A stretch of DNA of 64,000 bases, from the NCBI RefSeq assembly GCF_036785885.1, contig NC_092329.1, forward strand, positions 16,634,449 to 16,698,448, written 5' to 3'. The translations under genes and the position numbers were made by a program. Below the pieces are notes generated by a model, which made no database searches, was not told the origin of the DNA, and saw only the letters and a program-made list of their open reading frames with translations. Positions 1 through 12,041 of the stretch are shown piece after piece. Source of the DNA: Coffea arabica (taxonomy: Eukaryota > Streptophyta > Magnoliopsida > Gentianales > Rubiaceae). The stretch's first letter is position 1, and each line of letters starts with the position of its first letter.

Positions 1-964
1 AATAAAAGGGGAAAAATTATGAGGAGAAGTGAAGCTAGGTGGAGACATTTATATTCATTTGGAAATAGGGCAATTCTATAAGCAAATTTCAACAGACAAA
101 AAGTGCAAGCCACGTGCTTTGTTTGACAGTCAAATGTGTGAGTAGTCATTTTCTTAGGATGCAATATAAATATACTTTGGGGTGTATTGTGCTATAGCTA
201 TGAAAGTTCATGAGGGTTTTCTGCATTTAACCCTTTTATTTTTTTGTTAGGTAGGGATTTTGGTGATGTATTAACTCCTATTTGTAGTTTTTATTTCTTG
301 CTTTGATGTTGAAAAGGCTTCATTGGAGTTGGATATTCCTTAGATGACAAATGGCAGTTGAATTCTTCACATTAATCTATCAAGGGAGTGTTACCTTCTT
401 TTCTTTTGCACTTTTATTTCTTTATTCCTTCCCAACATTGGGGACAATATTACCTTAAGTGTTTGGGGGGTGTTCCAATATTGCATTAAGTGTGGGGGAT
501 GTTCTCTGGTTGAAGAGAAGTGACATTTTTGTACAAAATTTTTAAAATTCTTTTGTGCAAAAATTTTCAAATTTATGTTTTCCTTCGGTATGCAATGACT
601 TATATCCCAAGTATGGTCATTGCTAAAGCTTATTTGTATGAATGTGTTACGTGTTGAATAGTATTGTTTTAAGGCACTTATTTGGTGAATTGTTAATATT
701 TTGAAACTCTTTCAATTTTTGGCTAACTTTATTAGACATTGTAAATATTTAGTTAGTATTTCTAGTGTGAAATTGACCTAATCATTAATCTTAATTCTTT
801 GTGTTATTGGAATATGAAACAGGCTGTTGTGTTGTATTTGTGCTCGAAAGGTGTATTACATTTTGAACTAAATCGCGCAGGTAGTCGCTGCCTAGTAACC
901 GAGATTTTTCACCTAAAAGTATCAACTTTTGTATCAAAAAGTAACAAGAGTTATGAATATGTGG
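1..964 (+). mobile_element. Ty3/gypsy pol-to-3'LTR spacer (non-coding), part 1
   Basis: No open frame of note is present. Around 430-500 there are two copies of the signature that precedes the 3' LTR in many plant gypsy elements: an ACATTGGGGACAAT-type box followed by TTAAGTGT(T/G)GGGG. A second landmark at about 885-930 reads like AGTAACCGAGATTTTTCACC. The same landmark recurs at 2593-2640, and in reverse orientation at about 19490-19540, so the same element family occurs on both sides of the 6.9-19.2 kb MULE. The spacer is interrupted at 965 and resumes at 2566. Confidence 0.6.
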
Positions 965-2565
965 AGAAAATTCCCAATTTATGATGAATTTTAAAAAATT
1001 TCTACAAAAAGGGCAGTTTGAGAATGCAATTCTGTCCAGGAGATCTTCGCATTCAGCATATGCGAGCTCATGGGAAGTCACTCCGCATTTTTAGACCCAT
1101 AAAGCAAAAAAAAAAAAAGTTAACATTGACCTCGCATTTCGGAAATGCGAGGTCAGTGACTGTAAAAAAAAAAATTTGCTAAACGTGAGCTCTAAAATGC
1201 GACTTCACAAAACGCAACTTGAAGTAGTGTTTTGCTAAGTCGCATTTTCTTCACTTTCCTTGCTAAGTCGCGATTAGCACGGAAATCGAGGCTAATTTGG
1301 TTTTGGGCTTAGTCTTGATTGATTATTTTATCTGCAAGGACTATATTCTAATTTTGAATAATTAATTTTTGTGGTGTTGTCGTACAACTTTTTATGTTCA
1401 AATTATAGATTTTTTTTTCACAAATCTATAATTAAAAAAAAGGATTTATTTCTCTATGATAAATGTCAATTCGAAAACAAAAATGATTGTGAGCTCCTAA
1501 ATAAAAAAAAAGCAATTTTTTAATGTAGTTTTCTATGAATTCGCATTTATCGAATGCGAGATCCAAAATATTTACTCCTCGCACTCAATGAATGCCTAAA
1601 CAATTATTTTTTTAAAAAAAAGATTTTACTAAAGATTGCTTTTAGTAAATGAGAGATCTGCAAAAAAAATATTGTGCGAAATTTAATTCTCTAGGAGCTC
1701 GCGTTTAGTACTCTAAGAAAACAAATCTTTTTTAAATTTAATTTTGTAGAAGCTTGCTAGAAGAAAACAAATATTATTTTACTTTAACTTTTTTAGGAGC
1801 TCGCATTTAGTAAATGACAATATGTGAAATGGTCAAAAAGAGAAAAATGATTGCAGTTACAATAAATATTTAAAAATATTTATTTCCTCTGACAGAACAA
1901 ATATTTTTGGGTTAATTCCACTTTGTCCCCCCAAACTTTGGACGATTATCCACTTCAATCCCTAAACTTCAAAATGAGACACTTAAGTCCCTAAACTTAT
2001 AATACCTCCCACTTAAGAAAAATTGTTAACAAATCCTGAATGTCGTTGGTGGTCGAAGTGTCCCATTTTATAAGGGTTTAGGGATTTAAATGTCCCATTT
2101 GATAAGTTTAGGGACTTAAGTGGGAAGTATTTATAAGTTTAGGGACTTAAGTGTCCCATTTTGAAGTTTAGAAACTGAAGTGGGTAATTGTTCAAAGTTT
2201 TGGGGGACAAAGTAGAATTAACCCAATATTTTTCATATCATGATAGCTGTAACATAAAAAAAATATTTTTTAGAGCTCACATTTAGCAAAAAAAAAATTT
2301 TACAAGTCATTAACCTCGCATTTCCGAAATGCAAGGTCGTGGAAAATGCAATGTCAATGTTAACTTTTTTTTTTTTTTGGCTTTCTGGGTCTAAAAGTGC
2401 GAAGTGACTTCGCATTCAACAAATGCAAGCTCCATGCATTCTCAAACTGCCTCTTAGACGGAATTGTATTCTTAAATGCGAAGAACCCCTAGACGGAATT
2501 GCATTCTCAAACTGCCCCCATTGCAGAAATTTTTTAAAATTTGTCATTAATTTGGAATTTTCTCT
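965..2565. mobile_element. Fold-back MULE-like element with 10-bp target duplication
   Basis: The first about 250 bases (AGAAAATTCCCAATTTATGA...) are repeated in inverted orientation at the right end (...TTAATTTGGAATTTTCTCT), giving long terminal inverted repeats. Both arms contain CAGTTTGAGAATGCAATTC and an AACCTCGCATTTC-type segment. The element is flanked by the exact 10-bp direct repeat GAATATGTGG at 955-964 and 2566-2575. A duplication of 9-10 bp is typical of Mutator-like elements. No transposase is present, so it is non-autonomous. The interior is AT-rich and repeats CGCATTT...AAATGCGA palindromes many times. A second MITE is nested inside at 1909-2224. Confidence 0.8.
1909..2224. mobile_element. 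Short MULE-type MITE nested in the fold-back element
   Basis: This is a near-perfect inverted repeat. The left arm is GGGTTAATTCCACTTTGTCC and the right arm ends in ACAAAGTAGAATTAACCC. Flanks carry the exact 9-bp direct repeat AATATTTTT at 1900-1908 and 2225-2233. The interior holds several inverted and direct copies of a GTTTAGGGACTTAAGTG-type unit. It has no coding capacity. The 9-bp duplication and long arms fit a Mutator-type MITE. Confidence 0.85.
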
Positions 2566-2575
2566 GAATATGTGG

Positions 2576-3080
2576 TTCTTAAGCAGTGTAAGCTGAGTAA
2601 CCGGATTCCTTCATTTGGGAGATGTCGAAGTTCACGTCAAAAAGTTTGAACGGCTGAAAATCAAGTAATTCTCCCGATTAAAATGTGAAAAAAAACCTTA
2701 AGTGTGGGAGAGTTTGAAAAAAAGGAAAAAATGTGGAAAAAAGGAAAGAAGAATTATTATAATGTTAGCCTACGGATTCATGTAGTTATACATTTCAAAA
2801 TTTGCTTAATGGTTAGGCCAGTTTATTGAGAAATATTGTGAAATACTTTATATACTTAGTTTAGTTAGCTAGCATTGAAAGAGTTGATGGTATTGAAGGC
2901 TAACCAAATAAGTGATTCCTTGGCTTTCGCTTTTAGCACCTAACACTTGTTTTGCGTGGTTACCTTAGACAATAATTTCCTTGACTATAACCACTGTGCA
3001 TGTTTCACTAGTATTATTTGGGTGCTTGGGGACAAGCACTGATTAAGTGTGGAGGAGTTTCATAGAGCATAAATTAGAGG
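2576..3080 (+). mobile_element. Ty3/gypsy pol-to-3'LTR spacer, part 2
   Basis: This continues the 1-964 spacer after the fold-back insertion. The GAGTAACCGGATTCCTTCA landmark lies at 2593. The box GCTTGGGGACAAGCACTGATTAAGTGTGGAGGAG at 3030-3063 is the usual last motif (polypurine-tract region) before the 3' LTR. No coding sequence is seen. Confidence 0.55.
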
Positions 3081-6000
3081 GTTTATGATTAATTATTTAT
3101 GACATATATGTTTATATCGAATAGACAATTACTCATTTGGTGTTCTATTTGTTTCATAGGGAGTAAATTGAAGGATTAAAGAAATTGGATAGAAATTGTG
3201 CGAAGATTTCAAAGTTTGGGGCTCGAACCCAATTTCAAGAATTGGAAGCAGAAAGTCGGGCACCAAACATGGGGTCAGATGTATCATTGGACATCTTCTA
3301 GAATCGAAAAAAATTGGAAGATTGCTAAAGTTTGGTGCCAAACTTAGTGCCGGACTTGTCTCCAAACTTTATCAGAAAGTCAGGTGCGCTTATTTTTCTT
3401 CAACTCTAAGAAACCTATTCCAGCTATAATTCAATTGTAATCTTTAGTAACTATAAATAGGGGCTATTTAGGACATCTTGAGGGATTGGAAAAGATTAGC
3501 ATTGACGAGAGCTGGGTATACATATAACAATTAGTTCATTCACAATCAAATTTTACATTTATAAATTCCTAAATACGCTACAGGCGATTTTTCGCAAATA
3601 TACGAGTCGCGATTGAGTATAGGGTATTAAGGGTCGAACCCACAGGGAAGATTGTCAATTACCGATGTTTTTCGAACTCCTTTATTATTTAGACTATCAC
3701 AAGTACAAGAAATTAAATCTACATTATAAAAGTAACAAAAATACAATAAAAAGCTCCTGAGGTATGGAATTCCTTACTATTCTTGCAAGTGAAATTACCA
3801 GTTAAGTGAATGTTATTATCTTGGTTAGTTATGGCGTAATTTCTTAATGTATGTAAAACCTACTCTCGTAGTAAATCAACTATATTTGTAATTAAGTCAT
3901 ACCTACTCTCGTGATTATGAAATTAACTACAAACTCATTTCTTCTATGAAATTATAGGAAACAAGGCACTAAAGTCACAAAGGTGCTTTTCTACTCTCGT
4001 GAGTGAACTCCCTAAGTTTATCACTTCCTTAAACTAGTGTTAAATTGCAATTCTCATTGCAAACTTAACACCTTAAAATTATTATAATTAATGATTGGTT
4101 AATCATGATTAGAAAAACAAAAGTGATAAATAACTTGTTTAAAATAATATCATAAAATAACCAAGTAAATATCACTAACAAAATATAGAAAGTTCATCCA
4201 TATTCTAGGCATAAACTTTAGAAACACATATTGAAATACAAATCCAAAACTTGCATATTAACCATGCTTAAGAATCCAATACAAAAGATAAAGAGTTTGA
4301 GAAGAGATAATCCTTGTCACATGAGCTTCAAACCCTTCTTTTTCATCTCCATCTTCATCCTAATCTAGCCAATATACAAGAGTAGATAAAAACTATACTA
4401 CTCTATACTAAACTATTAAGCTAAACTAATGAACTAAGGAAATTCTAGTAAAGACTACATTTTTTGTGAGTTTCTCTAGCCTTCCAAAGTTGTGAAAATG
4501 TTTCCCAAAACTGCTATTTATAGAGAATTCAAGCTCAAGGTGAGTTGTTTCTTGGTTGACAAAGTTGGCTTTTGAACTCACCAAGAGTTGTCCTCCAAAT
4601 TTCCACACTCTTCTTGGTCAAATACAGCTGAAATTTTGAGTTGTAGATGAATTGGAAAGATTGTGTGAATGCAAAACAAATTGTAGAGCAAGTTGCAGCA
4701 GAAAAAATAGAATACGTAACCTCGAATATGCGACCTTAGGTCACGTATTGCACCCCACGTATTGCTTCTGTACGTTTGCACTTTCTAGGCAAAATTCATC
4801 CTTACTCTATTTTTTGTTCAACTTCAACTGATATTTTATTGATAATGGAGGCTGAATTCGCTCTTATATAAAGCATGAAAGTTGTATTCCTTTGAGTTAT
4901 CTTTCCTATGCATTAACAATCATCCAATTTGGAGCTCTTTGGACTAATAAATGACCAAAATACTCTCAACTGGTCAGAACTCTATTTCAGCTTTCGACCA
5001 TAAAAATTCACTTTTGTATTTTGACGTTTTGACTAGGAAAACGACAAAAATGGACTTCAATGTCTTCATACCAAATGTAGATATATCTCTTAGCTTCAAA
5101 ATGGTATAAGAATCACCTCAATTTGATACTTGTAGCTCAAGGCATTGCTGAAATACCACAAGGTGTCAAAACTGAAAAACTTGCATTTCATCCTTTGAGT
5201 ATTTTGCACTTCATGTCTACTTTAAATCACTTCAAATCATCATCAATCATCCAATTATCTTCTCAATTCATCTAATTGATCATTGAAACATTAAACTTAC
5301 AAAAACATGAAGTTTTTACCATTAAAATCCATAGAAATGCAATTTTTACCACTTAAACCACAAAATGCATATATTAATTAGCTATAAAAGTAATCAAAAC
5401 ACACCAACACTAACTAATAAAATACACTAAAAATATGTAAAATATGCACTTATCAAGCATAACTTAGTTTAACATTGTTCTATAACTTTTCTTTACAGAT
5501 CAAGATCGAACTCATACGAATCAAAGAACGCATAAGGAGAAGACTGGAGCGAGTGACTAAGAAGTTTCTTTCTCTGATCCTTATCTTTGTATTAATTCAT
5601 TGAATTTGTGGTTTTAAATTTTCCATCATGTTGAGCTAAATTTACGTCTAGGGTTAAGGTATTTATAAAGGGATTTGACTAATTTTTCAAGGTTAATTTC
5701 TTGACTTTCACTATGATTTGTCTATCTCAATTTTAATTACATATTTATACCTAATCAACATGAATATGATCTTTGAGTTGTATTAAGTTGAGAAGTGACA
5801 TATAGCTATGCACTAGATAGATGAACATGCTTACAAGAGTAGGTTAGGGTTCGTGTGACTCTATTAAATCACCTATGTTCTTAAAGGATTTAATTAAATT
5901 CTTGTCATCTCGAGAAAGACATGAGATTTATTAGACACACTTTAGATATATCAATAAACAATCTAAAATACCTTAGCATGAGGTGTTCATAGCCAATCAA

Positions 6001-6316
6001 GAAAATAACTAGTTAAATTAACTTAAATTTTGGATTAAAACCTAAAACCCTAGGTTCTCAACTGTTGTTTTCTCAACCACTATTTTATTTGATTTATTTC
6101 CTTTTCTTGCCACTTACTGAAAAGTTTAATCACTTAAATTTAAATCTTGTTGTTTGCTAAGATTTGTTAAATAACTGAAGTAGAGAATTAACTCATTTCT
6201 ATGGGTTTGACCCCTGAATTACTCTAGGTGATTTTTATTACTATGATGAACCCTGTATACTTGTAGGAAATTTTCAATCAAAAATGTCATTTTCAAAGCA
6301 ATTTTTACTTATCCTC
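3080..6316 (+). mobile_element. Long terminal repeat of a Ty3/gypsy element (+), interrupted
   Basis: The sequence lies directly after the purine-rich box at 3060. It has a TATA-like CTATAAATAGG at about 3451-3461 and later the U5-like stretch ending near 6316. It is interrupted by the solo LTR at 3503-5455. Without that insertion the LTR would be about 1.3 kb. There is no primer-binding site after 6316, so this is a 3' LTR or a remnant. Both ends are approximate because no second LTR copy is in the window for comparison. Confidence 0.5.
3503..5455 (-). mobile_element. Solo LTR of the tRNA-Asp-primed gypsy/GAG-only family
   Basis: Read on the minus strand it begins TGATAAGTGCATATTTTA and ends in CGTCA, the standard TG...CA of an LTR. 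It is flanked by the exact 5-bp repeat AGCAT at 3498-3502 and 5456-5460. It shares long stretches with the LTR at 22234-24090 and the LTR at 28490-30095, for example the CGAGTATAGGGTATTAAG box and the 'TACTCTCGTGAGTG' box. No internal region is present, so it is a solo LTR left by LTR-LTR recombination. It is the only complete LTR of this family in the window (1953 bp) and fixes the true ends of the two truncated copies. Confidence 0.85.
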
Positions 6317-6882
6317 ACTATAGTTCCTCCTATTTCAAAAAATGTACTAATAAATAACTAATGACTATATAAAATTATCATCAAAACAAGAGCTGATCAA
6401 TAATTAAATATATGTGATTCAACTTTTTTTCATTTATTGTGAAGTTAAGAACATTCTTATGTACCCCATCTATTTAAACAAGATATGAAGATCACTAGAT
6501 GGATACCTAATTCATTTTCTTATGTGATGTTAACATGTATAGATATAGTATTTAAGTATAAACTTGGCAAATAACATCACAATCTTTCTACTAGCACAAA
6601 ATAATATGTTAAATTTAACTAAATCAGGGTACAATGATCTAACACTTAAACAAGAAGATACATGATACCTAGTGGATAAACTATATCAAATTTAGATAGT
6701 TTAGCATAATCTACATAAAAACTCATAACAAGTTAATCATAAAGGATTTTGAACCATATAAATACATTTGAAGAATAAGACCTCCCCATTTCTTTTTCAA
6801 GTCATGAACTCATTGAAAAAATAATGGGAGTTATCACAATCAAGCACTCATATGTCCAATCAATTCAAATCATATTTTTATA
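6317..6882. other. AT-rich flank, no gene seen
   Basis: No supported ORF or structured repeat is present. A TTTTTCAAGTCATGAACTCAT-like stretch at 6794-6815 loosely resembles the inverted TCATGACTTGGAAAA at 19235. The two flanks of the big MULE may therefore belong to one older gypsy spacer. This is weak. Confidence 0.4.
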
Positions 6883-7110
6883 GGAAAAAAGTCCCAATGG
6901 CTCTCCAACTCTTTCCTAAATAAAGTTTTAACCCTCCAACAATTAATAGTGAAGTTTTGGCCCTCGATCTAATAAAGTAATATATTTGTGGCCTTTCTGT
7001 CAAACCCAGCAGTTAAATGTGACGGAAAGCATCATCTAATGAGACGCGTGACCAAATATCAAGGGCATTATAGTCTCTAAGTAAAGACAAAGTAAAAACA
7101 TTTTCACCAC
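6883..7110 (+). repeat. Left terminal inverted repeat of the outer MULE
   Basis: It begins GGAAAAAAGTCCCAATGG and pairs, inverted, with 18990-19155. The central block around 6965-7075 (GGCCTTTCTGTCAAACCC, then GACCAAATATCAAGGGC) is the best conserved part. The first about 55 bases have no partner on the right because the right arm is truncated. Confidence 0.75.
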
Positions 7111-7576
7111 TCATTTTCTCTTCAACAATTTCCACCCCTTTTGCTCCAAAACGCTAGTGCAAAAAAATCAAACTACTCAATCCAGATGCTGCAGCGAAAG
7201 TGCTAATTGCTAGCATGGGAGGGGTTGTAAAGGCATAATGGAGTGGCAAATACGGAGGAGAGATGACTACTTTGATCTGTACCTTGTTTATGGTAATTGA
7301 AATTCTTGTTTACTAATCCATTTGGGTTTAAGATTTGTTTATACACATGTGTAATGGAACTTATTTGTTTATATGTTTGGGTAATGGTGATGTCGGGAGG
7401 CTAAGTGGTCCAATTTGTGGTCCTACTTTGTTTGTTGTAAATTGACAATGTCGGACAAAGGGGGTTGTTTTGAAAGTGATGTATTTTAATGGCCGAAAAG
7501 GGACACTTTATTTCTTTAGGATCTTTTTTTTTTTGCTGAATTTAACCAATTCAGTATTTCATCTGTCAGCCTTTAT

Positions 7577-8151
7577 GTGTTTTTTCGTTATGTTGTTGAC
7601 TGTTTTATCCCAATTGCCACTGTAGAGACTGATTCTGAACGGTTTACTATTCGGATGCATCATGGGGTAAGAATTATATGGGAACAGTATGTATGGTTTG
7701 CTAATGGAGAGGTGGACTATGTAGATGTTTGTGATGCCGAAAGAATGTCAACCATTGAACTAAATAAAATGGTGGAGAAAATGGGATATCATAAAGCTGT
7801 CATAATGTACTATTACCTTGAACCAAATAAGCATATATCTAACATATGGTTTAAGAGAATTGTGCACCGATGATGACGTTAACAAATTTTGTGCTTGGAC
7901 TTATAAGTACAAGGTAATAGAAGTCTATTATAACCATTTAATAGCTGAAGAAATTAACAGTTGCAAGTCTCCCATAGTGATTCAACCAGCACAGTAGAAG
8001 AAGAATGGTATTTTGATAACAAAGTTGGATGAGGAAGGTAGTATAGTAGAGGAATCTTTTTCTCTTGTAGTTCCTAAGAGGAGACTGTTCATTAGAGATT
8101 CAACTGGAGGACAAAGTGTTGGTAGAAGAACAGCCAAGAACCAGTAGCATG
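7577..8151 (+). pseudogene. Outer MULE transposase, N-terminal part (PB1-like domain), broken
   Basis: The open stretch from 7577 to 7870 encodes a domain typical of the start of plant MuDR proteins. Recognisable pieces are FTIRMHHGVRI, GEVDYVDVCDAERMS and ELNKMVEKMGY, the pattern of the PB1-like N-terminal domain. After the stop at 7871 the similarity continues in fragments, including SLVVPKRRLFIRDSTGG at about 8060-8110. The frame reaches the 13-bp repeat AACCAGTAGCATG at 8139-8151, where the nested MULE begins. It resumes at 14942 in the same frame. It cannot make a functional transposase. There is no intact start or promoter evidence beyond its place about 460 bp inside the left inverted repeat. 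Confidence 0.7.
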
Positions 8152-8289
8152 ATGTAGATTGTAGTGACGCACGGGCTTTTAAAGACCAGAATTTTGATGT
8201 AGTTCATTTAAGTGGAGAACAAACTGGGGCTAATTCCTTAGATTATATGTATTTAAAAAAACAACCGCCAAATGCGCCTCTGACAGGTG

Positions 8290-8470
8290 GTGTTTCCGAT
8301 TCTATAGCTGCCGTGCTGACTCAGCACGACTGCAGACGTCTGCAAAAAATTCAATGGTGCAGCAGGTATCAGACGCGACGTGCTGACTGGGCACGTCTGC
8401 AGCCGACACAAATCAGTGGCAGTCTGTTGTGTCAGCCGCAAACGTGCCCAGTCAGCACATCCACGTCTGA
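8290..8470. repeat. GC-rich hairpin region at the inner MULE edge
   Basis: GTGCTGACTGGGCACGT at 8380-8396 is perfectly complementary to 8442-8458, giving a 17-bp stem. A second imperfect pairing (CTGCAGCCGACACAA with TTGTGTCAGCCGCA) lies inside it. The same words (GCTGACT, CAGCACG, GCAGACGTCTGC) recur at 8312-8345. The stretch is far richer in G+C than its surroundings. It is likely a subterminal transposase-binding or fold-back region of the MULE. Confidence 0.6.
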
Positions 8471-8489
8471 CACTTAGAAAAAAAAATAG

Positions 8490-8640
8490 TTTTTACGGAG
8501 ATTGGTTTTTAGAGTTAGGGTTTAGGATTTTTGGATTAGGGGTTCTGCGTTAATGTTTTAGAGTTAGGTTTTTAGAATTAGGGTTTTTGCTTTAAGGTTT
8601 TAGAGTTAGGGTTTTAGGATTTTTGCTATGCAATATAATT
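8490..8640 (+). repeat. Degenerate TTTAGGG-like tandem repeat
   Basis: The units GAGTTAGGGTTTTAGGATTTTT and variants recur about six times, and a weaker cluster follows at 9285-9345. They resemble the plant telomere word TTTAGGG but are irregular in length and sequence. They lie inside the inner MULE near its left end. Confidence 0.5.
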
Positions 8641-9430
8641 GGATATAAGTTATGAATTATGTGATTTTGTGTGTTTCTTTCAAGGCATACGAAGTTCGTT
8701 TTGCAAGTTTATAATAAAAATTGACTAATTTTAGTATTTCAAATTAAGAACACGAGCCAACACTAATTTTAGATTTTAAATTTAATTACTTTAGTTTTGA
8801 GTTGGACTAACTCGTATATTTCATTTGGGCTTACATTCATTGTATTAGAGTCAGGTAGGTAATTTCTGACTTTTGTGTATTTTTGTGAATTAATTCTGAC
8901 TTTTCAGGTATAATTAGGGGTTTTAGTAAATTTATTAAGCTTAGGATTTTAATTTAACAACTTTAGAAACTAGATTGAATAATCTTTTGTTTGTAGATTT
9001 GTTAATCACTTTGGTAGTCTAATTAGCCTAAATTTGAGTAGATTATTAATAAAAGGTTAGTAAAAAAATGATTTTTTAAGAATTTGCATTTGGCCCCTTA
9101 GAATTTTAAATTTATATTTTTACCCATAATTTTTTATTTTTTATTTTAGCCCCCATGGATCTTTGTTGCCCTTATCAATAACATTGTCCTAAACTCTTTA
9201 ATCCGTCGTTCATGTTTGTAACTCTAGTTTATTATTTGTTTTACAATGCTAGTGGGTTTCTTTTTAATCACATCTGATCAAGTATTTAGGGTTACACTTT
9301 TGTATTTAGGGTTTAAGGTTTAAGTAATTAGGATTTAGGAAAAAATAAAATTAAACGTAGATGAAATTTAAAGTTAAGGAAAGTAACATTCATTAGATAA
9401 CTACCTAACACAGTCATTATTTACACGTGA

Positions 9431-12041
9431 TCAATGCTTAGGACGCATGTTGCCTTTGCTCTTCCCCTTACCCTTACCAACATTTTGCGGCGTTGTGGAA
9501 GGGCAGCAAAATCTCTTCGGTCGTCGTCTTTGACGCTCGCCAAGAACGACACCAGGATGATTGGGCTCGTCATGAGATGACGAATCATCCTTGGAACCAC
9601 TATCAGGGTCAACGTCATCCGTCTCTAATGCATCGGAAGTATCGCTACTCTCAGAATTGTTCGTGGAAGGATAGTTGACAAAATCTCCTGTCGATACATG
9701 ACCGGATGCATAACTCGGCTGGTCGGTAGACGGGAAGACCGATGGCTGTCCGAGACTGTAATAATACGAAAGCTCCAATGATGAAGAAGTGCCTCCCGTT
9801 CCACTAAGAAAAGTGAATATAGGATGTAATGCTGTAGGGGAAGAAAAGTTTCCTGTCATGGGGACATGCTCATATGGAGGTAATTGTGATGAAGAAGGAA
9901 ATCGTGGATCAAATCCATACATGTCTGCAACTGGCGTCGGTGGTGTAGCAAATGGAGAAAATTGTTGCGACGGTGTTGCTTGTGCACCAATGGTCATCGA
10001 CGCTGGCTGTGGAATAAACATGTCCTTAGATACATGACGCCTTGCAGCCATCCCCCGATCTACTCCCGGCACTGGTGAAGATTCGAATGGGGTAAATTGC
10101 TGAACCGGAGGCATGTGCGGATGACCAGTATCTATTCTGGTGACTTGAACAGCAGGTTCAACAACGGTCGATCCATCGTACTGATCATGTCTCCTCTGTC
10201 TACCGCGACTAGACGAAGGTCCTGTATGAGATGGAACTCGTCAGCCAGGTGTCTGGAATGGGACATTTGATGTCGAAAGATGCCCAAAATTGAATGGATC
10301 GGACTGTCCTACAACCATACGATCAAAACGTCTGACCTACTGCATCGAACCATATGCACCATCCATGATGGTCCAGAGACGTGGATGTGCTCTTTCTCCG
10401 ATATCATCAACATTAATAACATCCTGTGTCTGCTGACCAATACGCTTCATAGCACCCATCTGTAACAAAAAAATGATCGCGCAGTTGTTAGGAATAATTA
10501 TATAACGCACCTATGCTAAAAAAATGGTTCCCAATGACAGAAGTCTCAAGTAAATGCATACCAAATATTCAAATTGCCCAGAGACTCCCTGAAGTATTTG
10601 GCCCATCTGCGGATTCTGGTCACTAAGGTTCGAAATATATAGAACAGTGTGCTTGTGATACCATTTGAGATAATTATTTGATGGGTTGAATGTATTAGCA
10701 AGCTGATCTGTGACCTCCGCGTTTACGCGAGCATTCCAATATTGTATCCACGCCCTAAGAAATTGGGCCCAATTCCTTCCAGGATAGCCCGACAAATCGA
10801 GCTGATGAAGCCCCTTCGGATTTGTGTTAATAGGTTCGGGAACTTTTTGAACTAGTTCAAACTGACGCATTACCCGATCTGGACAGTGAAACCCAATAAT
10901 GTGCCAAAATACGAGGGGAACTCTGGCCCGCCAAATGTGCTTGCCGTGTCTGCAATATCGTGGTAATGCGGCCAATCTTTCCTCACTATACGGCATCCAT
11001 ATGAACTGTCATAACGAAAAATTAATTATTTATTTTCACAAAGAATAGGGTATATTAGTATATAGTAACTGAAGCTTTAACATGTAAAATATCTCATCCA
11101 TGCGTAGCAATGCAATATGCTCACGATAGTAGCTGCTGCGCCTACCCGGCGGATCAACCCCTGTACGTTCAGCTGCCCATCTACCAGCTACCGGAAATTC
11201 ACCGGTCTCAAGCACTGGATACATCTTCAGTCGAATGTTGGGAATCCATTACCATGCCCATATTTGGAGTAATAGATAAGGGCCGCCTGTGGTAGTGGTA
11301 GAAGCACGCGAAGCGTGACACAAACGTGAGTATAAACAAGCTAGAGTCGCTGACCCCCAACTGTACTCCCCCATCGCTTCCAAATCTCGAACATAGTCTA
11401 ACCAGTTCAGACTAACAACATTCCAGCAGGAATCCGTGAATAGTAGACCACCCAATAAAATCAATATATACATGCGAGTCTACTGTCGTACCAGTTCATC
11501 AGGAGCATCCGGAGGTACTGGCGTAGTCAACTGTCTGTACATAGAAGACATCTTCAGGCAGCCACCTTTTAGCATCACATCTTCCGGCCAAAATCCTAAA
11601 ACCTCACTCACCAACTGTTTGCGCTCTTATACAGTTCGCCTAACGTGATGCAGTGTAACGGGACGCCCGTCCACGCGTAGACCCCATAGCACCTCTACAT
11701 CTTGCAAAGTTATCGTCGACTCGCTCATAACTGGAAGATGGAAGGTATGCATCTCCTATTTCCAGCGCTCAACGAGAGCTGTGATGAGTCCATAGTCTAC
11801 AGTAAGATATCCAACCACTCGATCACCACGAAATCCTACTTGATCTATATGGTGCGCCACTCGTGGATCCAAATTGCGTAGGGGTTGAAAGAATCTTTTG
11901 TCACATCTTCCTAACATCAAAGTCTGCACCTACGCCATTGAAAACTGCGGCGGACCTATGCTCGAACTGTAGATACAGAACACTATCGCCAATCGGTCCC
12001 TGATGGGCGGCTGCCGAGGATCCGATATGCCAACTCTCCAT
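9431..12041 (-). pseudogene. Plant mobile domain (PMD, MAIN/MAIL1-type) gene, decayed, in the inner MULE
   Basis: Reading on the minus strand from ATG at 12041, the sequence gives a short N-terminus with GPIGDSVLYLQFEHRS, a form common in transposon PMD proteins. A stop and frame change follow near 11908. The PMD core continues in fragments: DPRVAHHIDQVGFRGD, TLQDVEVLWGLRVDGRPVT, then 10996-10511 with VPLVFWHIIGFHCPDRVMRQF. The tail (10114-9431, 227 codons open) is Pro/Ser-rich and acidic, with GERQRRRPKRF and a Gly-Lys-rich end. PMD proteins occur both as host factors acting in transposon silencing and as cargo of MULEs and retroelements. Position and strand, 580 bp behind the transposase, indicate the MULE-borne type. 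At least three stops or frame changes make it non-functional. Confidence 0.75.

Noticed and set aside
8490..9345. Possible interstitial telomere (TTTAGGG-like words)
   Set aside because: The words are irregular in length and sequence and lie within the inner MULE. No run of exact telomere units exists.
9431..12041. Host MAIN/MAIL1 gene
   Set aside because: Several stops, and position and strand behind a transposase inside a transposon, favour a transposon-borne copy.
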